A DNA stretch of 64,000 nucleotides from Amycolatopsis azurea DSM 43854 (GTDB taxonomy: Bacteria > Actinomycetota > Actinomycetes > Mycobacteriales > Pseudonocardiaceae). The stretch lies in assembly GCF_001995215.1 (NCBI RefSeq), contig NZ_MUXN01000007.1, forward strand, positions 1-64,000, written 5' to 3'. Both the position numbers and the translations under genes were made by a program. This document shows, in pieces, positions 1-8,395 of this stretch. Position 1 is the first letter of the stretch. Each line of letters starts with the position of its first letter. Under the pieces are notes generated by a model. The model was not told where the DNA came from. It did no database searches and saw only the letters and a program-made list of their open reading frames with translations.

Positions 1-19
1 AGTAGGACACCGCCGGACT
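1..19 (+). rRNA. rrf: 3' end of 5S rRNA (partial)
   Basis: The first bases read AGTAGGACACCGCCGGACT, which matches how actinomycete 5S rRNAs end (loop E and the 3' strand of helix I). A strong terminator starts nine bases later, as expected after an rRNA operon. The 5' part and the rest of the operon lie before the window. The exact mature 3' end is approximate, and the call rests on recalled 5S sequences. Confidence 0.75.
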
Positions 20-27
20 AACTTCAG

Positions 28-97
28 GACAGGGTCCTGACCAGGGTCGAGAACCCCTAACAGGTTCTCCCCGGTCAGGGCCCTGTCTCTTTTCATG
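28..97 (+). terminator. rRNA operon intrinsic terminator
   Basis: Arms at 28-42 (GACAGGGTCCTGACC) and 73-87 (GGTCAGGGCCCTGTC) pair with one mismatch. An inner stem pairs 49-55 (GAGAACC) with 63-69 (GGTTCTC). The run TCTTTT follows directly at 88-93. This is a long GC-rich hairpin with a U-tract, placed to end transcription of the upstream rRNA operon. Confidence 0.85.
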
Positions 98-184
98 TCC
101 ATGGACGGACTAGAATGGTCCGTTGGCTCGCCCGACGGGTGGGCGCAAGTGTCGAAAACTTTTTCAATAGTGGCAGGAGGCCAG

Positions 185-2080
185 GTGTCCGAGTTCGGTC
201 GACGTGACTCAGATGATGGCGCGTCCGGCCGGTCGGGTCGCCGGGACGACAGTCCCCGCGGAGGCCGGTCTGACGCGCAGCGAGGTGACCGGCGTGGTTC
301 CGCCGGCGGCAGGCAGGACCGGGGCGGCCGCGACGGCGGCTACCAGGGCCGCCCGCGCCGTGACGACCGCGGTGCCCGCGGCACGAGCAGCTATTCCGGC
401 AAGCCCGGCCGCGGCGGCGACGGTCCCCGTGACCAGCGCTCCGGTGGCAGCCGCTTCGGTGGCCAGGGCCGCGACGAGAACCGTCCGCGCTACAACGACG
501 ACCGGTCCGGCGGCCGCGACAGCCGTGACAACCGCGGTGGCGGTTACCGGTCCGACGATCGCCGTGACAGCCGGGGAAGCGACCGCGGTGGTTACCGATC
601 CGACAACCGGGACAGCCGTGACAACCGGGGCGGTGGCTACCGCTCGGACGACCGTCGCGACAACCGTGGCGGCGACAACCGTGGTGGTTTCCGGTCCGAC
701 AACCGCGACAACCGCGACAGCAGGGACAACCGCGGGGGCTACCGTTCGGACAGCCGCGGCGGTGACAGTCGCGGTGGTTACCGCTCCTCCGACAGCCGTC
801 CCGAGCGTCGCTACGACAACCGGTCCGACAATCGTTCGGACAGCCGCTCGGACAGCCGCTCCGAAGGCCGGTACGAGAAGCGTTCCGACAGCCGCCCGGC
901 TCGTTCCGGCCACGGCTCGGACAACCGCGGTCGTTCCGACGACCGCCCGTCCGGCAACCGGTACGAAGGACGCCCCCAGGGCAAGTCCTATGGCGACCGC
1001 GACAACCGGGGCGGCGACGACCGTCGTCCGTCTTACCGCGACCGCGACGACCGCGGCGGTTCCCGTTCCGGTGGCTACAACGGCGACCGCCGTGGTCCGT
1101 CCTCGGGCGACCGTCGTCCCAGCAGCGGCGGCTACGAGCGCAAGTCCTACGGCGACCGCGACACCCGTGACAACAGGGGTGACCGGGACAACCGCGGTGA
1201 CGACCGTCGTGGCGGCTACCGCCCTTCGGGAGACCGCCCGGAGAAGCGGTACGACGACAGGCGAAGCGATTCCCGCGGCGGCGAAGGCCGGTTCGAGCGC
1301 AAGCGCGACGACCGTCCCCAGCGCGACCGTTCCGAGGGCCGCAAGGACTTCCGCTCCTCGCCGCGCACCGAGGACAAGCCGGTCGACGACGAGACCTTGG
1401 CGCGCGAGCTGCTCGAGGCCCCGGAGCTTCCCGAGGGCATCGAGTTCTCCGACCTCGACGAGGAGGTCCGCCGGGAACTCCGCACGCTGCCCAAGGCGCT
1501 CGCGGAGACCGTCGGCAAGCACCTCGTGGCCGCCGGTGGCCTCGTCGACGAAGACCCCGAAGCCGCGATGGAGCACGCCAAGTACGCGAAGGCCAAGGCG
1601 TCGCGGGTCCCGATCGTCCGTGAGGCGCTCGGCCTGGTCGCCTACCACGCGGGCAACTGGTCCGAGGCCCTGTCCGAGCTGCGGGCCGTCCGCCGGATGA
1701 CGCGGGCGGACGACCACATCGCGATCATCGCCGACGCGGAGCGGGCCATCGGCCGTCCGGAGCGGGCTCTCGATCTCGCGAAGGAGGTCGACAAGGAGCG
1801 CCTGTCCAAGGCGACCCAGATCGAACTCGCGATCGTCGCGGCCGGCGCGCGGCGCGACCTCGGCCAGCTCGACGCCGCCGTCGTCTCCCTCCAGGGTGAC
1901 GACCTCAAGGCGGAGAAGCGGGATCCGTGGAGCGCCAGGCTGTTCTACGCCTACGCCGACAACCTCGCCGCCGCCGACCGCAAGGACGAGGCGATCCGAT
2001 GGTTCCTGAACGCGGCAGAGGCCGACGAGGAGGACGAGACCGACGCCGCCGAGCGCGCCGCGGAGCTCACGAATGGCTGA
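185..2080 (+). CDS. TPR protein with long Arg/Gly/Asp/Asn-rich disordered N-terminus (Rv1691-like)
   Basis: A 631-residue protein in two parts. Roughly residues 5-430 are low-complexity and built from repeats such as DNRGGGYRSDDRRDSR, rich in Arg, Asp, Gly, Asn and Ser. The last 200 residues are an alpha-helical TPR-like domain (from about DETLARELLEAPELPEG) resembling the shorter mycobacterial Rv1691. GTG 185 is chosen because AGGAGG at 175-180 precedes it; ATG 95 lies inside the terminator region. The stop overlaps the phosphatase start by 8 bases, so the two are translationally coupled. The repeats resemble RGG-type RNA-binding or condensate-forming regions; that role is inferred. The strong codon periodicity creates long antisense shadow frames. 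Confidence 0.88.
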   Translation: MSEFGRRDSDDGASGRSGRRDDSPRGGRSDAQRGDRRGSAGGRQDRGGRDGGYQGRPRRDDRGARGTSSYSGKPGRGGDGPRDQRSGGSRFGGQGRDENRPRYNDDRSGGRDSRDNRGGGYRSDDRRDSRGSDRGGYRSDNRDSRDNRGGGYRSDDRRDNRGGDNRGGFRSDNRDNRDSRDNRGGYRSDSRGGDSRGGYRSSDSRPERRYDNRSDNRSDSRSDSRSEGRYEKRSDSRPARSGHGSDNRGRSDDRPSGNRYEGRPQGKSYGDRDNRGGDDRRPSYRDRDDRGGSRSGGYNGDRRGPSSGDRRPSSGGYERKSYGDRDTRDNRGDRDNRGDDRRGGYRPSGDRPEKRYDDRRSDSRGGEGRFERKRDDRPQRDRSEGRKDFRSSPRTEDKPVDDETLARELLEAPELPEGIEFSDLDEEVRRELRTLPKALAETVGKHLVAAGGLVDEDPEAAMEHAKYAKAKASRVPIVREALGLVAYHAGNWSEALSELRAVRRMTRADDHIAIIADAERAIGRPERALDLAKEVDKERLSKATQIELAIVAAGARRDLGQLDAAVVSLQGDDLKAEKRDPWSARLFYAYADNLAAADRKDEAIRWFLNAAEADEEDETDAAERAAELTNG

Positions 2081-3062
2081 CGCCCTCTCGGCCGGGTACG
2101 ACGCGGTCCTGTTCGACCTCGACGGCACGGTCTATCACGGCAGCAAGGTGGTCCCGGGCGCGCCGGAAGCACTCCGGGCGCTCCGGGACCACGGCACCGC
2201 CGTCCGCTGGGTGACGAACAACGCCTCCAAGGCGCCCGCGGAGGTCTCCGCGCATCTGGAGGCACTCGGACTCCCCGCGACCCCCGACGAGGTCCACACG
2301 AGCTCTCAGGCCGCCGCCGCCCTGCTGGGTGAGCGGCTGCCTCAGGGCGCCGTGGTCCTCGTCGTGGGCACGGAGTCCCTGGCCTCCCAGATCGAGTCCG
2401 TCGGCCACAAGACGGTCCGGGAAGCCGGTCCGGACGTGGCGGCCGTGGTGCAGGGGCACTCCCCGGAGAACACCTGGGCCGCGCTCGCGGAGGCGTGCCT
2501 CGCCATCCGCGCGGGCGCGCTGTGGGTGGCGACCAACGTCGACGCCACCTTGCCGACCGAACGCGGTCTGCTGCCGGGCAACGGCTCGATGGTGGCCGCC
2601 CTGCGCACCGCCACCGGCGTCGAACCGCTGGTGGCTGGCAAGCCGGCACCGCTGCTGTTCACCACGGCGGCGCGGGACGCGGGTGCGGAGCGCTCGCTCG
2701 TCGTGGGCGACCGGCTGGACACCGACATCGAGGGCGCGGTCGCGGCCGGGATCGACGCGCTCTGCGTCCTGACCGGTGTCGCGGACGCGAAATCCCTGGT
2801 CGAGGCGAGGCCGGAGGAGCGTCCGCGGTACCTCGCGGCCGACCTGTCCGGGCTGAGCAGCCGGGCGGAGCTGCTCGAAATCGGGCCCAAGGACGGCTGG
2901 CGGGTCACCGCACAGGGTGACGTGCTCGAAGCCGAAGGTGAAGGCGACGCCCTGGACCTGTTGCGCGCGGTGTGCGCGGTGGCCTGGGAGTCGGGGATCA
3001 CCGAGGTCCGCGGTGTGGGCGACACCGCCCGCGCCGCGCTCGGCGAGCTGCGCCTCGCCTGA
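2073..3062 (+). CDS. HAD-superfamily sugar/glycerol phosphatase (Rv1692-like)
   Basis: A 329-residue HAD hydrolase of the NagD type. Motif I is DLDGT with nucleophile Asp15 and acid Asp17, the second motif is VTNNAS, and the C-terminal metal-binding motif is GDRLDTDIEGA. The mycobacterial homologue in the same gene order, Rv1692, is reported as a glycerol 3-phosphate phosphatase acting in lipid recycling; that activity is inferred here. The start overlaps the TPR gene by 8 bases, and a small gene follows 22 bases downstream. Confidence 0.9.
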   Translation: MADALSAGYDAVLFDLDGTVYHGSKVVPGAPEALRALRDHGTAVRWVTNNASKAPAEVSAHLEALGLPATPDEVHTSSQAAAALLGERLPQGAVVLVVGTESLASQIESVGHKTVREAGPDVAAVVQGHSPENTWAALAEACLAIRAGALWVATNVDATLPTERGLLPGNGSMVAALRTATGVEPLVAGKPAPLLFTTAARDAGAERSLVVGDRLDTDIEGAVAAGIDALCVLTGVADAKSLVEARPEERPRYLAADLSGLSSRAELLEIGPKDGWRVTAQGDVLEAEGEGDALDLLRAVCAVAWESGITEVRGVGDTARAALGELRLA

Positions 3063-3084
3063 CCAGCGCTGCTAACTTGGTGGG

Positions 3085-3318
3085 GTGCAAGACCACTTCC
3101 ACCCCGTTCCGCGACCCCCGGTCCCCGGCCCGCCGCCGGTGCCGGGGCCGCCGCCTGACCAGTTCGCGCAGCAGGACACGGATCCCCGCGCCGGGATCGA
3201 CGAAGCCGTCGCGGGTCTCGACGACCTCGCCGCGCTTCCGCTCTCGGAACACGTCGAGCGTTTCGAAGCCGTGCACACCGAACTGACGGTGGCGCTGTCC
3301 ACCATCGACAAGGTCTGA
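3085..3318 (+). CDS. Small conserved protein (Rv1693-like)
   Basis: A 77-residue protein starting at GTG 3085. Residues 7-25 are a Pro-rich tract (PPVPGPPPVPGPPP); the rest is an acidic amphipathic helix region (LPLSEHVERFEAVHTELTVAL). No enzyme motif is visible. A small gene sits between the phosphatase and tlyA in mycobacteria too, which supports it being real. It ends 4 bases before tlyA, inside the operon. Function unknown. Confidence 0.75.
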   Translation: MQDHFHPVPRPPVPGPPPVPGPPPDQFAQQDTDPRAGIDEAVAGLDDLAALPLSEHVERFEAVHTELTVALSTIDKV

Positions 3319-3322
3319 CCGC

Positions 3323-4138
3323 GTGCCCAAACGCGCCCGCCTGGACGCGGAGCTCGTCCGGCGGGGTCTCGCCCGGTCCCGCGAGCAGGCGTCAGCGCTG
3401 ATCGCCGAGGGCAAGGTCACCGTGCGCGGGATGGTGGCCACCAAACCCGCGACCGGGGTCGAATCCGGCGCGCCGATCGTGGTGCGCGACGGCGACGACC
3501 CCGGCTGGGCCTCCCGCGGCGCGCACAAACTGCTCGGCGCGCTCGAAGCCTTCACCCCGCAAGGTCTTTCCACCGAAGGAAAGCGCTGTCTCGACGCGGG
3601 CGCGTCGACCGGTGGCTTCACCGATGTCCTGCTGCGCAACGGCGCCGCCACGGTGATCGCCGCCGACGTCGGCCGAGGCCTGCTGGACTGGCGCCTGCGC
3701 ACCGACGACCGCGTGGTCGTCCTCGACAAGACGAACGTCCGCAACCTGACCCCGGAGGACCTCGGCGGCCAGGTCGACCTCGTGGTCGGCGACCTCTCGT
3801 TCATCTCGCTCAAACTCGTGCTGCCCGCGCTGGCCGCCTGCGCGCGGGACGGCGCCGATCTGGTGCCGATGGTGAAACCGCAGTTCGAGGTGGGCAAGGA
3901 CCGGCTCGGCAGCGGCGGCGTCGTCCGTGACCCGGAGCTGCGGGCCGAATCGGTGCTGGGCGTGCTCGCCGAGGCCGAGAAGCTGGACCTGCGCCTGCGC
4001 GGCGTCGTGGCGAGCCCGCTTCCCGGGCCGTCCGGGAACGTCGAATACTTCGTCTGGCTTACCCGCGGGGCGGGGGAGACCCTCGGCACCGACGCCGAGC
4101 GGCTCGTCCGGACCGCAGTCCTGGAGGGACCCCAATGA
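3323..4138 (+). CDS. tlyA: TlyA-type rRNA 2'-O-methyltransferase
   Basis: A 271-residue protein with an N-terminal S4 RNA-binding domain (about residues 4-62, RLDAELVRRGLARSREQA) and an FtsJ/RrmJ-type SAM methyltransferase fold (about 80-250: DAGASTGGFTDVLL, VGDLSFISLKLVLP). In mycobacteria TlyA methylates ribose hydroxyls in 16S and 23S rRNA, and its loss gives capreomycin resistance. GTG 3323 is 4 bases after the preceding stop. The stop overlaps the nadK ATG as ATGA. Confidence 0.93.
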   Translation: MPKRARLDAELVRRGLARSREQASALIAEGKVTVRGMVATKPATGVESGAPIVVRDGDDPGWASRGAHKLLGALEAFTPQGLSTEGKRCLDAGASTGGFTDVLLRNGAATVIAADVGRGLLDWRLRTDDRVVVLDKTNVRNLTPEDLGGQVDLVVGDLSFISLKLVLPALAACARDGADLVPMVKPQFEVGKDRLGSGGVVRDPELRAESVLGVLAEAEKLDLRLRGVVASPLPGPSGNVEYFVWLTRGAGETLGTDAERLVRTAVLEGPQ

Positions 4139-5046
4139 GCGATCGCGAGGTGCTGCTGGTCGTGCACCCGGACCGGGACGCGACCCGGGACGCGGCACGC
4201 GAGGTGTCGGCCCGGTTCGCCAAGGCCGGGGTGCGGCTTCGGGTGCTCGACGAGGATGTCCGGGAGATGCTGGAGGCAGACGGCGGGATCGGCGCGCCCT
4301 GCACGGTCATGGCGCCGGAGCAGGACCCGGCCGCCGGCACCGAGCTGGTGTTCGTGCTCGGCGGCGACGGCACGCTGCTGCGGGCCGCGGAACTGGCGAG
4401 GCCGAACGGCGTCCCGGTCCTCGGGGTGAACCTGGGCCGGGTCGGCTTCCTCGCCGAGGCCGATTCGGACAAGCTCGCCGACACCGTCCAGCGGGCCGTC
4501 GACGGTGACTACCAGGTCGAAGAGCGGATGACCGTCGACGTCGTGGTCAGCGTCGACGGCGAGGAGACCGTCAGGACCTGGGCGCTCAACGAGGCCAGCG
4601 TGGAGAAGAGCTCGCGTGAGCGCGTGCTGGACGCGCTCATCGAGGTCGACGGAAGGCCCGTGTCGTCCTTCGGCTGCGACGGCGTCCTGTGCGCCACTCC
4701 GACCGGCTCGACGGCGTACGCGTTCTCCGCGGGCGGGCCGATCATCTGGCCGGACGTCCAGGCGTTGCTGGTGGTCCCGAGCAACGCGCACGCGATGTTC
4801 TCCCGGCCGCTGGTCGTCTCGCGCGACTCGGAGATCACCGTCGCCATCGATCCGGACGGCTCGCCCGCCGTCCTGACCTGCGACGGATCGCGGACCTTCG
4901 ATCTTCCCGCCGGCGCGGCCGTGCGGGTCACCTGCGGCCGGGTGCCGGTGCGCCTGATCCGGTTGTGGGAAGGCCCGTTCACCGACCGGCTGGTGCACAA
5001 GTTCTCGTTGCCGATCAAGGGCTGGCGGGAGCGACACGCCCGCTGA
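4135..5046 (+). CDS. nadK: NAD kinase
   Basis: A 303-residue ATP-NAD kinase that makes NADP. The diagnostic GGDGT motif lies near residues 76-80 (VLGGDGTLLRAAELARP), and the second family motif is visible as DGVLCATPTGSTAYAFSAGG, which carries the catalytic Asp and substrate-contacting residues. Length and order (tlyA-nadK-recN) match other actinomycetes. It starts at the ATG overlapping the tlyA stop. Confidence 0.95.
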   Translation: MSDREVLLVVHPDRDATRDAAREVSARFAKAGVRLRVLDEDVREMLEADGGIGAPCTVMAPEQDPAAGTELVFVLGGDGTLLRAAELARPNGVPVLGVNLGRVGFLAEADSDKLADTVQRAVDGDYQVEERMTVDVVVSVDGEETVRTWALNEASVEKSSRERVLDALIEVDGRPVSSFGCDGVLCATPTGSTAYAFSAGGPIIWPDVQALLVVPSNAHAMFSRPLVVSRDSEITVAIDPDGSPAVLTCDGSRTFDLPAGAAVRVTCGRVPVRLIRLWEGPFTDRLVHKFSLPIKGWRERHAR

Positions 5047-5052
5047 CGAGAT

Positions 5053-5105
5053 GTCGTGAAAGGGCCTTTGAGGACAACTTTCGTCGTCAAGGCCCCGTTC
5101 ATGAC
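5053..5105. repeat. Palindromic intergenic repeat, GTGAAGGCC type, copy 1
   Basis: An imperfect inverted repeat between nadK and recN. The outer arms GTCGTGAAAGGG (5053-5064) and CCCGTTCATGACG (about 5094-5106) pair with mismatches. The core from GTG 5056 to TTC 5100 plus the flanking triplet has the same 48-base frame as the copies at 6968, 7055, 17062, 24558 and 24661. No U-tract is present. This is the most degenerate of the six. Confidence 0.7.
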
Positions 5106-5151
5106 GTGGCGGGTGCGGGAATGGTCGGGGTGGGCCGCTACGGTGGGCGTC

Positions 5152-6948
5152 GTGCTGGCCGAGATGCGCATCCAGGGCCTCGGAGTCATCGAGGACGCCC
5201 TGCTGGAACTGCACGCGGGCTTCACCGTGGTCACCGGTGAGACGGGTGCGGGCAAGACGATGGTCGTCAGCGGGTTGCACCTGCTCTCCGGCGGCCGAGC
5301 CGAAGTGTCCAAGGTGCGGACGGGAATGCTGAAGGCCTTCGTGGAAGGCCGGTTCGAGCTGGGCGGTGCCGAGGGCGCCACCCGGATCGTCACCGACGCC
5401 GGGGCGGAGGTCGACGAGGACGGCAGCGTCATCGCGCTGCGCGCGGTCTCGGTCGACGGCCGGTCCCGCGCCCACCTCGGTGGCCGTTCGGTGCCGGTCG
5501 GCGTGCTCGCCGACCTGTCCGAGCAGCTGATCGCGGTCCACGGGCAGAACGATCAGCTGCGGCTGCTGCGGCCCGCCGAGCAGCGAGCGGTGATCGACCG
5601 GTTCGCCGGTGAGGCCGTCGCCGAACCGCTCGAGCAGTATCGAGCCGTGCGGGACGAATGGCTCGCCGTCGTCGCCGAACTGACCGAGCGCTCCACCCGC
5701 TCCCGTGAGATGGCCCAGCAGGCGGATCTGCTGCGCCACGGGCTCACCGAGATCGACGCCGTCGCGCCCGAACCCGGCGAGGACACCGAGCTCACCGAGC
5801 AGATCAAGCGGCTCGCCGCGGTCGACGAGCTGCGCGGTGCGGCCAGTGCGGCGCACGCCGCCGTCGCCGGTTCGCCGGACGGGGACCCGGACGTGCCGGG
5901 CGCGCTGGGGCTGATCGGCGAGGCGACCCGGCACCTGACCGGTTCCGAGGACGCCGTGCTGCGTGACCTGGGGCCCAGGCTGGACGAAGCCTCGGTGCTG
6001 CTGTCCGAAGTGGGCGCCGAGCTGGGCAGCTACCTCGAAACGCTCGACGCCGACCCCGCGCTGCTGGAGAAGGTGCTCGCGCGCCAGGCCGACCTGAAGC
6101 GCCTCACGCGCAAGTACGCGGCCGATGTGGACGGTGTGCTCGCGTGGGCGGACGACGCCCGCCGCCGGATGTCCACGATGGACACCTCGGAGGAGGCGCT
6201 GGCCGAACTGGCCAAACGCCGCGACGAACTCGCCGTCACCCTGGCGGAACACGCCCTCACCTTGTCGGAAGCGCGGATCGAGGCCGCCGCCGAGCTGGCC
6301 GAGGCGATCACCGCCGAGATGTCCGGGCTCGCCATGGGCCAGGCGGAGATCGAGATCACCGTCGAGCGCCGCACCGTCGACGAGAGCGACGCGCACGCGG
6401 TGAAGGTCGACGGCAGGCTGGTGCACGCCGGTCCCGACGGGGTCGACGACGTCGAACTGCTGCTGCGGGCGCACAACGGCGCTCCGCCCCTTCCGGTGCA
6501 CAAGGCCGCTTCCGGCGGTGAGCTTTCCCGCGTGATGCTGGCGATCGAGGTCGTCCTCGCGCATGCGGACACCGTGCAGACGCTGGTGTTCGACGAGGTC
6601 GACGCCGGGGTCGGCGGCCGTGCGGCGGTCGAGATCGGCAGGCGGCTGGCGCGGCTGGCGCGCAGCCACCAGGTCCTGGTGGTCACGCACCTGCCGCAGG
6701 TGGCCGCGTTCGCCGATCAGCATCTGGTGGTGGACAAGGGCACCAGCGGCGGGGTGACCCGCAGTGGCGTGCGCGTGCTCAAGCAGTCGGAGCGCGTCGT
6801 CGAACTCGCCCGGATGCTCGCCGGAATGGAAAGCACCGAGACCGGCCGGGCGCACGCGGAGGAATTGCTCGCCGTGGCGGAGGCCGACAAGAGCGCGCCG
6901 GACAAGCCCAAGGCCCGTCGCGGCGGAAAGCGAAAGAAGTCGAAGTAA
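5152..6948 (+). CDS. recN: DNA repair protein RecN
   Basis: A 598-residue SMC-like ATPase used in double-strand break repair. The N-terminal Walker A is GETGAGKT (about residues 29-36), the central part is coiled coil, and the C-terminal ABC signature/Walker B region contains SGGELSRVMLAIE and LVFDEVDAGVGG. GTG 5152 is preferred because the conserved MRIQGLGVIEDA start follows; ATG 5164 is an alternative. The frame is open back through the upstream palindrome to GTG 5056, but that part does not look like RecN. Confidence 0.93.
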   Translation: MLAEMRIQGLGVIEDALLELHAGFTVVTGETGAGKTMVVSGLHLLSGGRAEVSKVRTGMLKAFVEGRFELGGAEGATRIVTDAGAEVDEDGSVIALRAVSVDGRSRAHLGGRSVPVGVLADLSEQLIAVHGQNDQLRLLRPAEQRAVIDRFAGEAVAEPLEQYRAVRDEWLAVVAELTERSTRSREMAQQADLLRHGLTEIDAVAPEPGEDTELTEQIKRLAAVDELRGAASAAHAAVAGSPDGDPDVPGALGLIGEATRHLTGSEDAVLRDLGPRLDEASVLLSEVGAELGSYLETLDADPALLEKVLARQADLKRLTRKYAADVDGVLAWADDARRRMSTMDTSEEALAELAKRRDELAVTLAEHALTLSEARIEAAAELAEAITAEMSGLAMGQAEIEITVERRTVDESDAHAVKVDGRLVHAGPDGVDDVELLLRAHNGAPPLPVHKAASGGELSRVMLAIEVVLAHADTVQTLVFDEVDAGVGGRAAVEIGRRLARLARSHQVLVVTHLPQVAAFADQHLVVDKGTSGGVTRSGVRVLKQSERVVELARMLAGMESTETGRAHAEELLAVAEADKSAPDKPKARRGGKRKKSK

Positions 6949-6967
6949 GCTCCACCTGCGTGAGTCC

Positions 6968-7014
6968 GTGAAGGCCTCCTTCCCTACCTTCAGGGTAGTG
7001 AAGGAGGCCTTCAT
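6968..7014. repeat. Palindromic intergenic repeat, GTGAAGGCC type, copy 2
   Basis: Arms 6968-6988 and 6994-7014 pair with two mismatches over 21 positions around a five-base loop. It lies 20 bases after the recN stop, where it could fold in RNA as a terminator-like hairpin, although no T-run follows. Inner arm bases differ from the other copies but stay paired. Confidence 0.85.
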
Positions 7015-7054
7015 TGCTTCTCTCGCTCTGGCCGGGTCGAGGTACTCGGTAAGT

Positions 7055-7107
7055 GTTGCGAAAGCCCCTTTCGCAACCTTCAACGTTGTGAAAGTGGCTT
7101 TCGCAAC
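7055..7107. repeat. Palindromic intergenic repeat, GTGAAGGCC-related, copy 3
   Basis: Two units, 7055-7077 and 7085-7107, each contain GTTG(C/T)GAAAG ... CTTTCGCAAC. Each unit is nearly self-complementary and the two are complementary to each other, so either two small hairpins or one large one can form. It lies 41 bases after copy 2 and upstream of steA. The spacing between the symmetric GCC/GCT codons is 33 bases, as in the other copies. Confidence 0.8.
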
Positions 7108-7210
7108 GTTCGTGGCGGGAGGCCGCGGCCGGACCGGTGTGGGTTAATCGGTGTGTCTTCATCGGCGTGGCGGACGCAGAAGGCCGCGCGGATTTGTCAC
7201 TATCGGTCGC

Positions 7211-8395
7211 ATGAAGCTCACCGGCTTGCTCACGCGTAACCAAGAGACCCTCCCCGGGATCATTGGCGTCGCCAGGGTCGACAGGCGCACGCGTGAGCTG
7301 CTCCGCCGGCTGAGCCCGGGTGACATCGTGGTCCTCGACCAGCTGGATCTCGACCGCTCGACGGCCGATGCCTTGGTGGAGGCCGAAGTCGCCGCGGTGG
7401 TGAACGCTTCGCCGTCGATCTCCGGCCGGTTCCCCAACCTGGGCCCGGAGATCCTGCTCGAAGCGGGCATCCCGCTGGTCGATTCGGTCGGCGGCGAACT
7501 GCTGCGCAAGGTGAAGGACGGCACGAAACTCCGCGTGCACGAGGGCGTCGTCTACATCGGCGAGCGGCAGATCGGATCGGGGATCCAGCAGACGCGCGAG
7601 AGCGTCGCGGACCAGATGATCGAGGCCAAGGCCGGGATGTCGACCCAGCTGGAGGCGTTCTCCGCGAACACGATCGAATTCCTGCGCCGGGAACGCAGCC
7701 TCATCCTCGACGGCGTCGGCGTTCCGGAGATCCGGGTCCCGCTGCGGGACCGGCACGCGCTCGTGGTGGCGGGCGGCAACGGGCACGCCGAAGACCTCAA
7801 GAAGCTGAAGAAGTACATCTCCGAGCACCGGCCGGTGCTGATCGGTGTCGACGCCGGGGCCGACACCCTGCGCGCGCAGGGCTACCAGCCGGATGTCATC
7901 GTCGGCGACCCGCACGGGATCGGCGCGGAAACGCTGCGCAGCGGCGGCGAGGTCGTGGTCCCGGCGCAGCCGGACGGGCACGCGCCGGGTGTCGAGCGCA
8001 TCCAGGACCTCGGGATCGGCGCGGTCACCTTCCCCGCGACGGGCAACGCCGAGGACCTGGCGCTGCTGCTGGCCGACGCGCACGAGGCGAGCCTGGTGGT
8101 CACCGTCGGTTTCCAGGCGACGCTGCGGGAATTCCTCGACCACGGCCGGTCCGGGTCGAACCCGTCGACGTTCCTCACCCGGCTCAAGCTCGGTACGAAA
8201 CTGGTCGACGGCAAGGCCGTCGCGACGCTGCACCGCAGCCGGGTGTCCATCGGCGCCATCGTCCTGCTGGTCGTCGCGACCTTGGTGGCCGTCGCGGCCG
8301 CGCTGCTGGTCTCCGACGTGGGTTCGGTCTATCTCGACTGGATCCGTGAGACCTGGAACTCGTTCATCGCCTGGGGCAAGGGACTCTTCACGTGA
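7211..8395 (+). CDS. steA: SteA-like cytokinetic ring/cell separation protein (Rv1697-like)
   Basis: A 394-residue protein related to thiamine pyrophosphokinase folds (VVAGGNGHAEDLKKLKKYI, IVGDPHG) with one C-terminal membrane helix at about residues 345-370 (IGAIVLLVVATLVAVAAALL). In Corynebacterium the homologue SteA, with SteB, acts in septal cell separation upstream of RipC; I infer the same role. ATG 7211 gives the conserved MKLTGLLTR start. The stop overlaps the next gene by 4 bases (GTGA), matching the steA-steB pair. Confidence 0.85.
   Translation: MKLTGLLTRNQETLPGIIGVARVDRRTRELLRRLSPGDIVVLDQLDLDRSTADALVEAEVAAVVNASPSISGRFPNLGPEILLEAGIPLVDSVGGELLRKVKDGTKLRVHEGVVYIGERQIGSGIQQTRESVADQMIEAKAGMSTQLEAFSANTIEFLRRERSLILDGVGVPEIRVPLRDRHALVVAGGNGHAEDLKKLKKYISEHRPVLIGVDAGADTLRAQGYQPDVIVGDPHGIGAETLRSGGEVVVPAQPDGHAPGVERIQDLGIGAVTFPATGNAEDLALLLADAHEASLVVTVGFQATLREFLDHGRSGSNPSTFLTRLKLGTKLVDGKAVATLHRSRVSIGAIVLLVVATLVAVAAALLVSDVGSVYLDWIRETWNSFIAWGKGLFT

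Noticed and set aside
530..860. Short direct repeats that look CRISPR-like
   Set aside because: Units such as GACAACCGCGG vary in length and spacing by codon multiples and lie inside the coding sequence of the low-complexity protein; no cas genes are present.
209..2128. Minus-strand and second plus-strand long frames over the RGG/TPR gene
   Set aside because: They are shadows of the DNR/RGG codon repeats; translations are nearly pure Ala/Thr/Val/Arg, and the real frame has a ribosome binding site and a conserved TPR end.
2998..7083. Very long open frame on the minus strand opposite tlyA, nadK and recN
   Set aside because: It covers three well-conserved plus-strand genes. Long antisense frames are expected in high-GC coding DNA, and its translation is rich in Arg, Gly, His and Asp with no domain.
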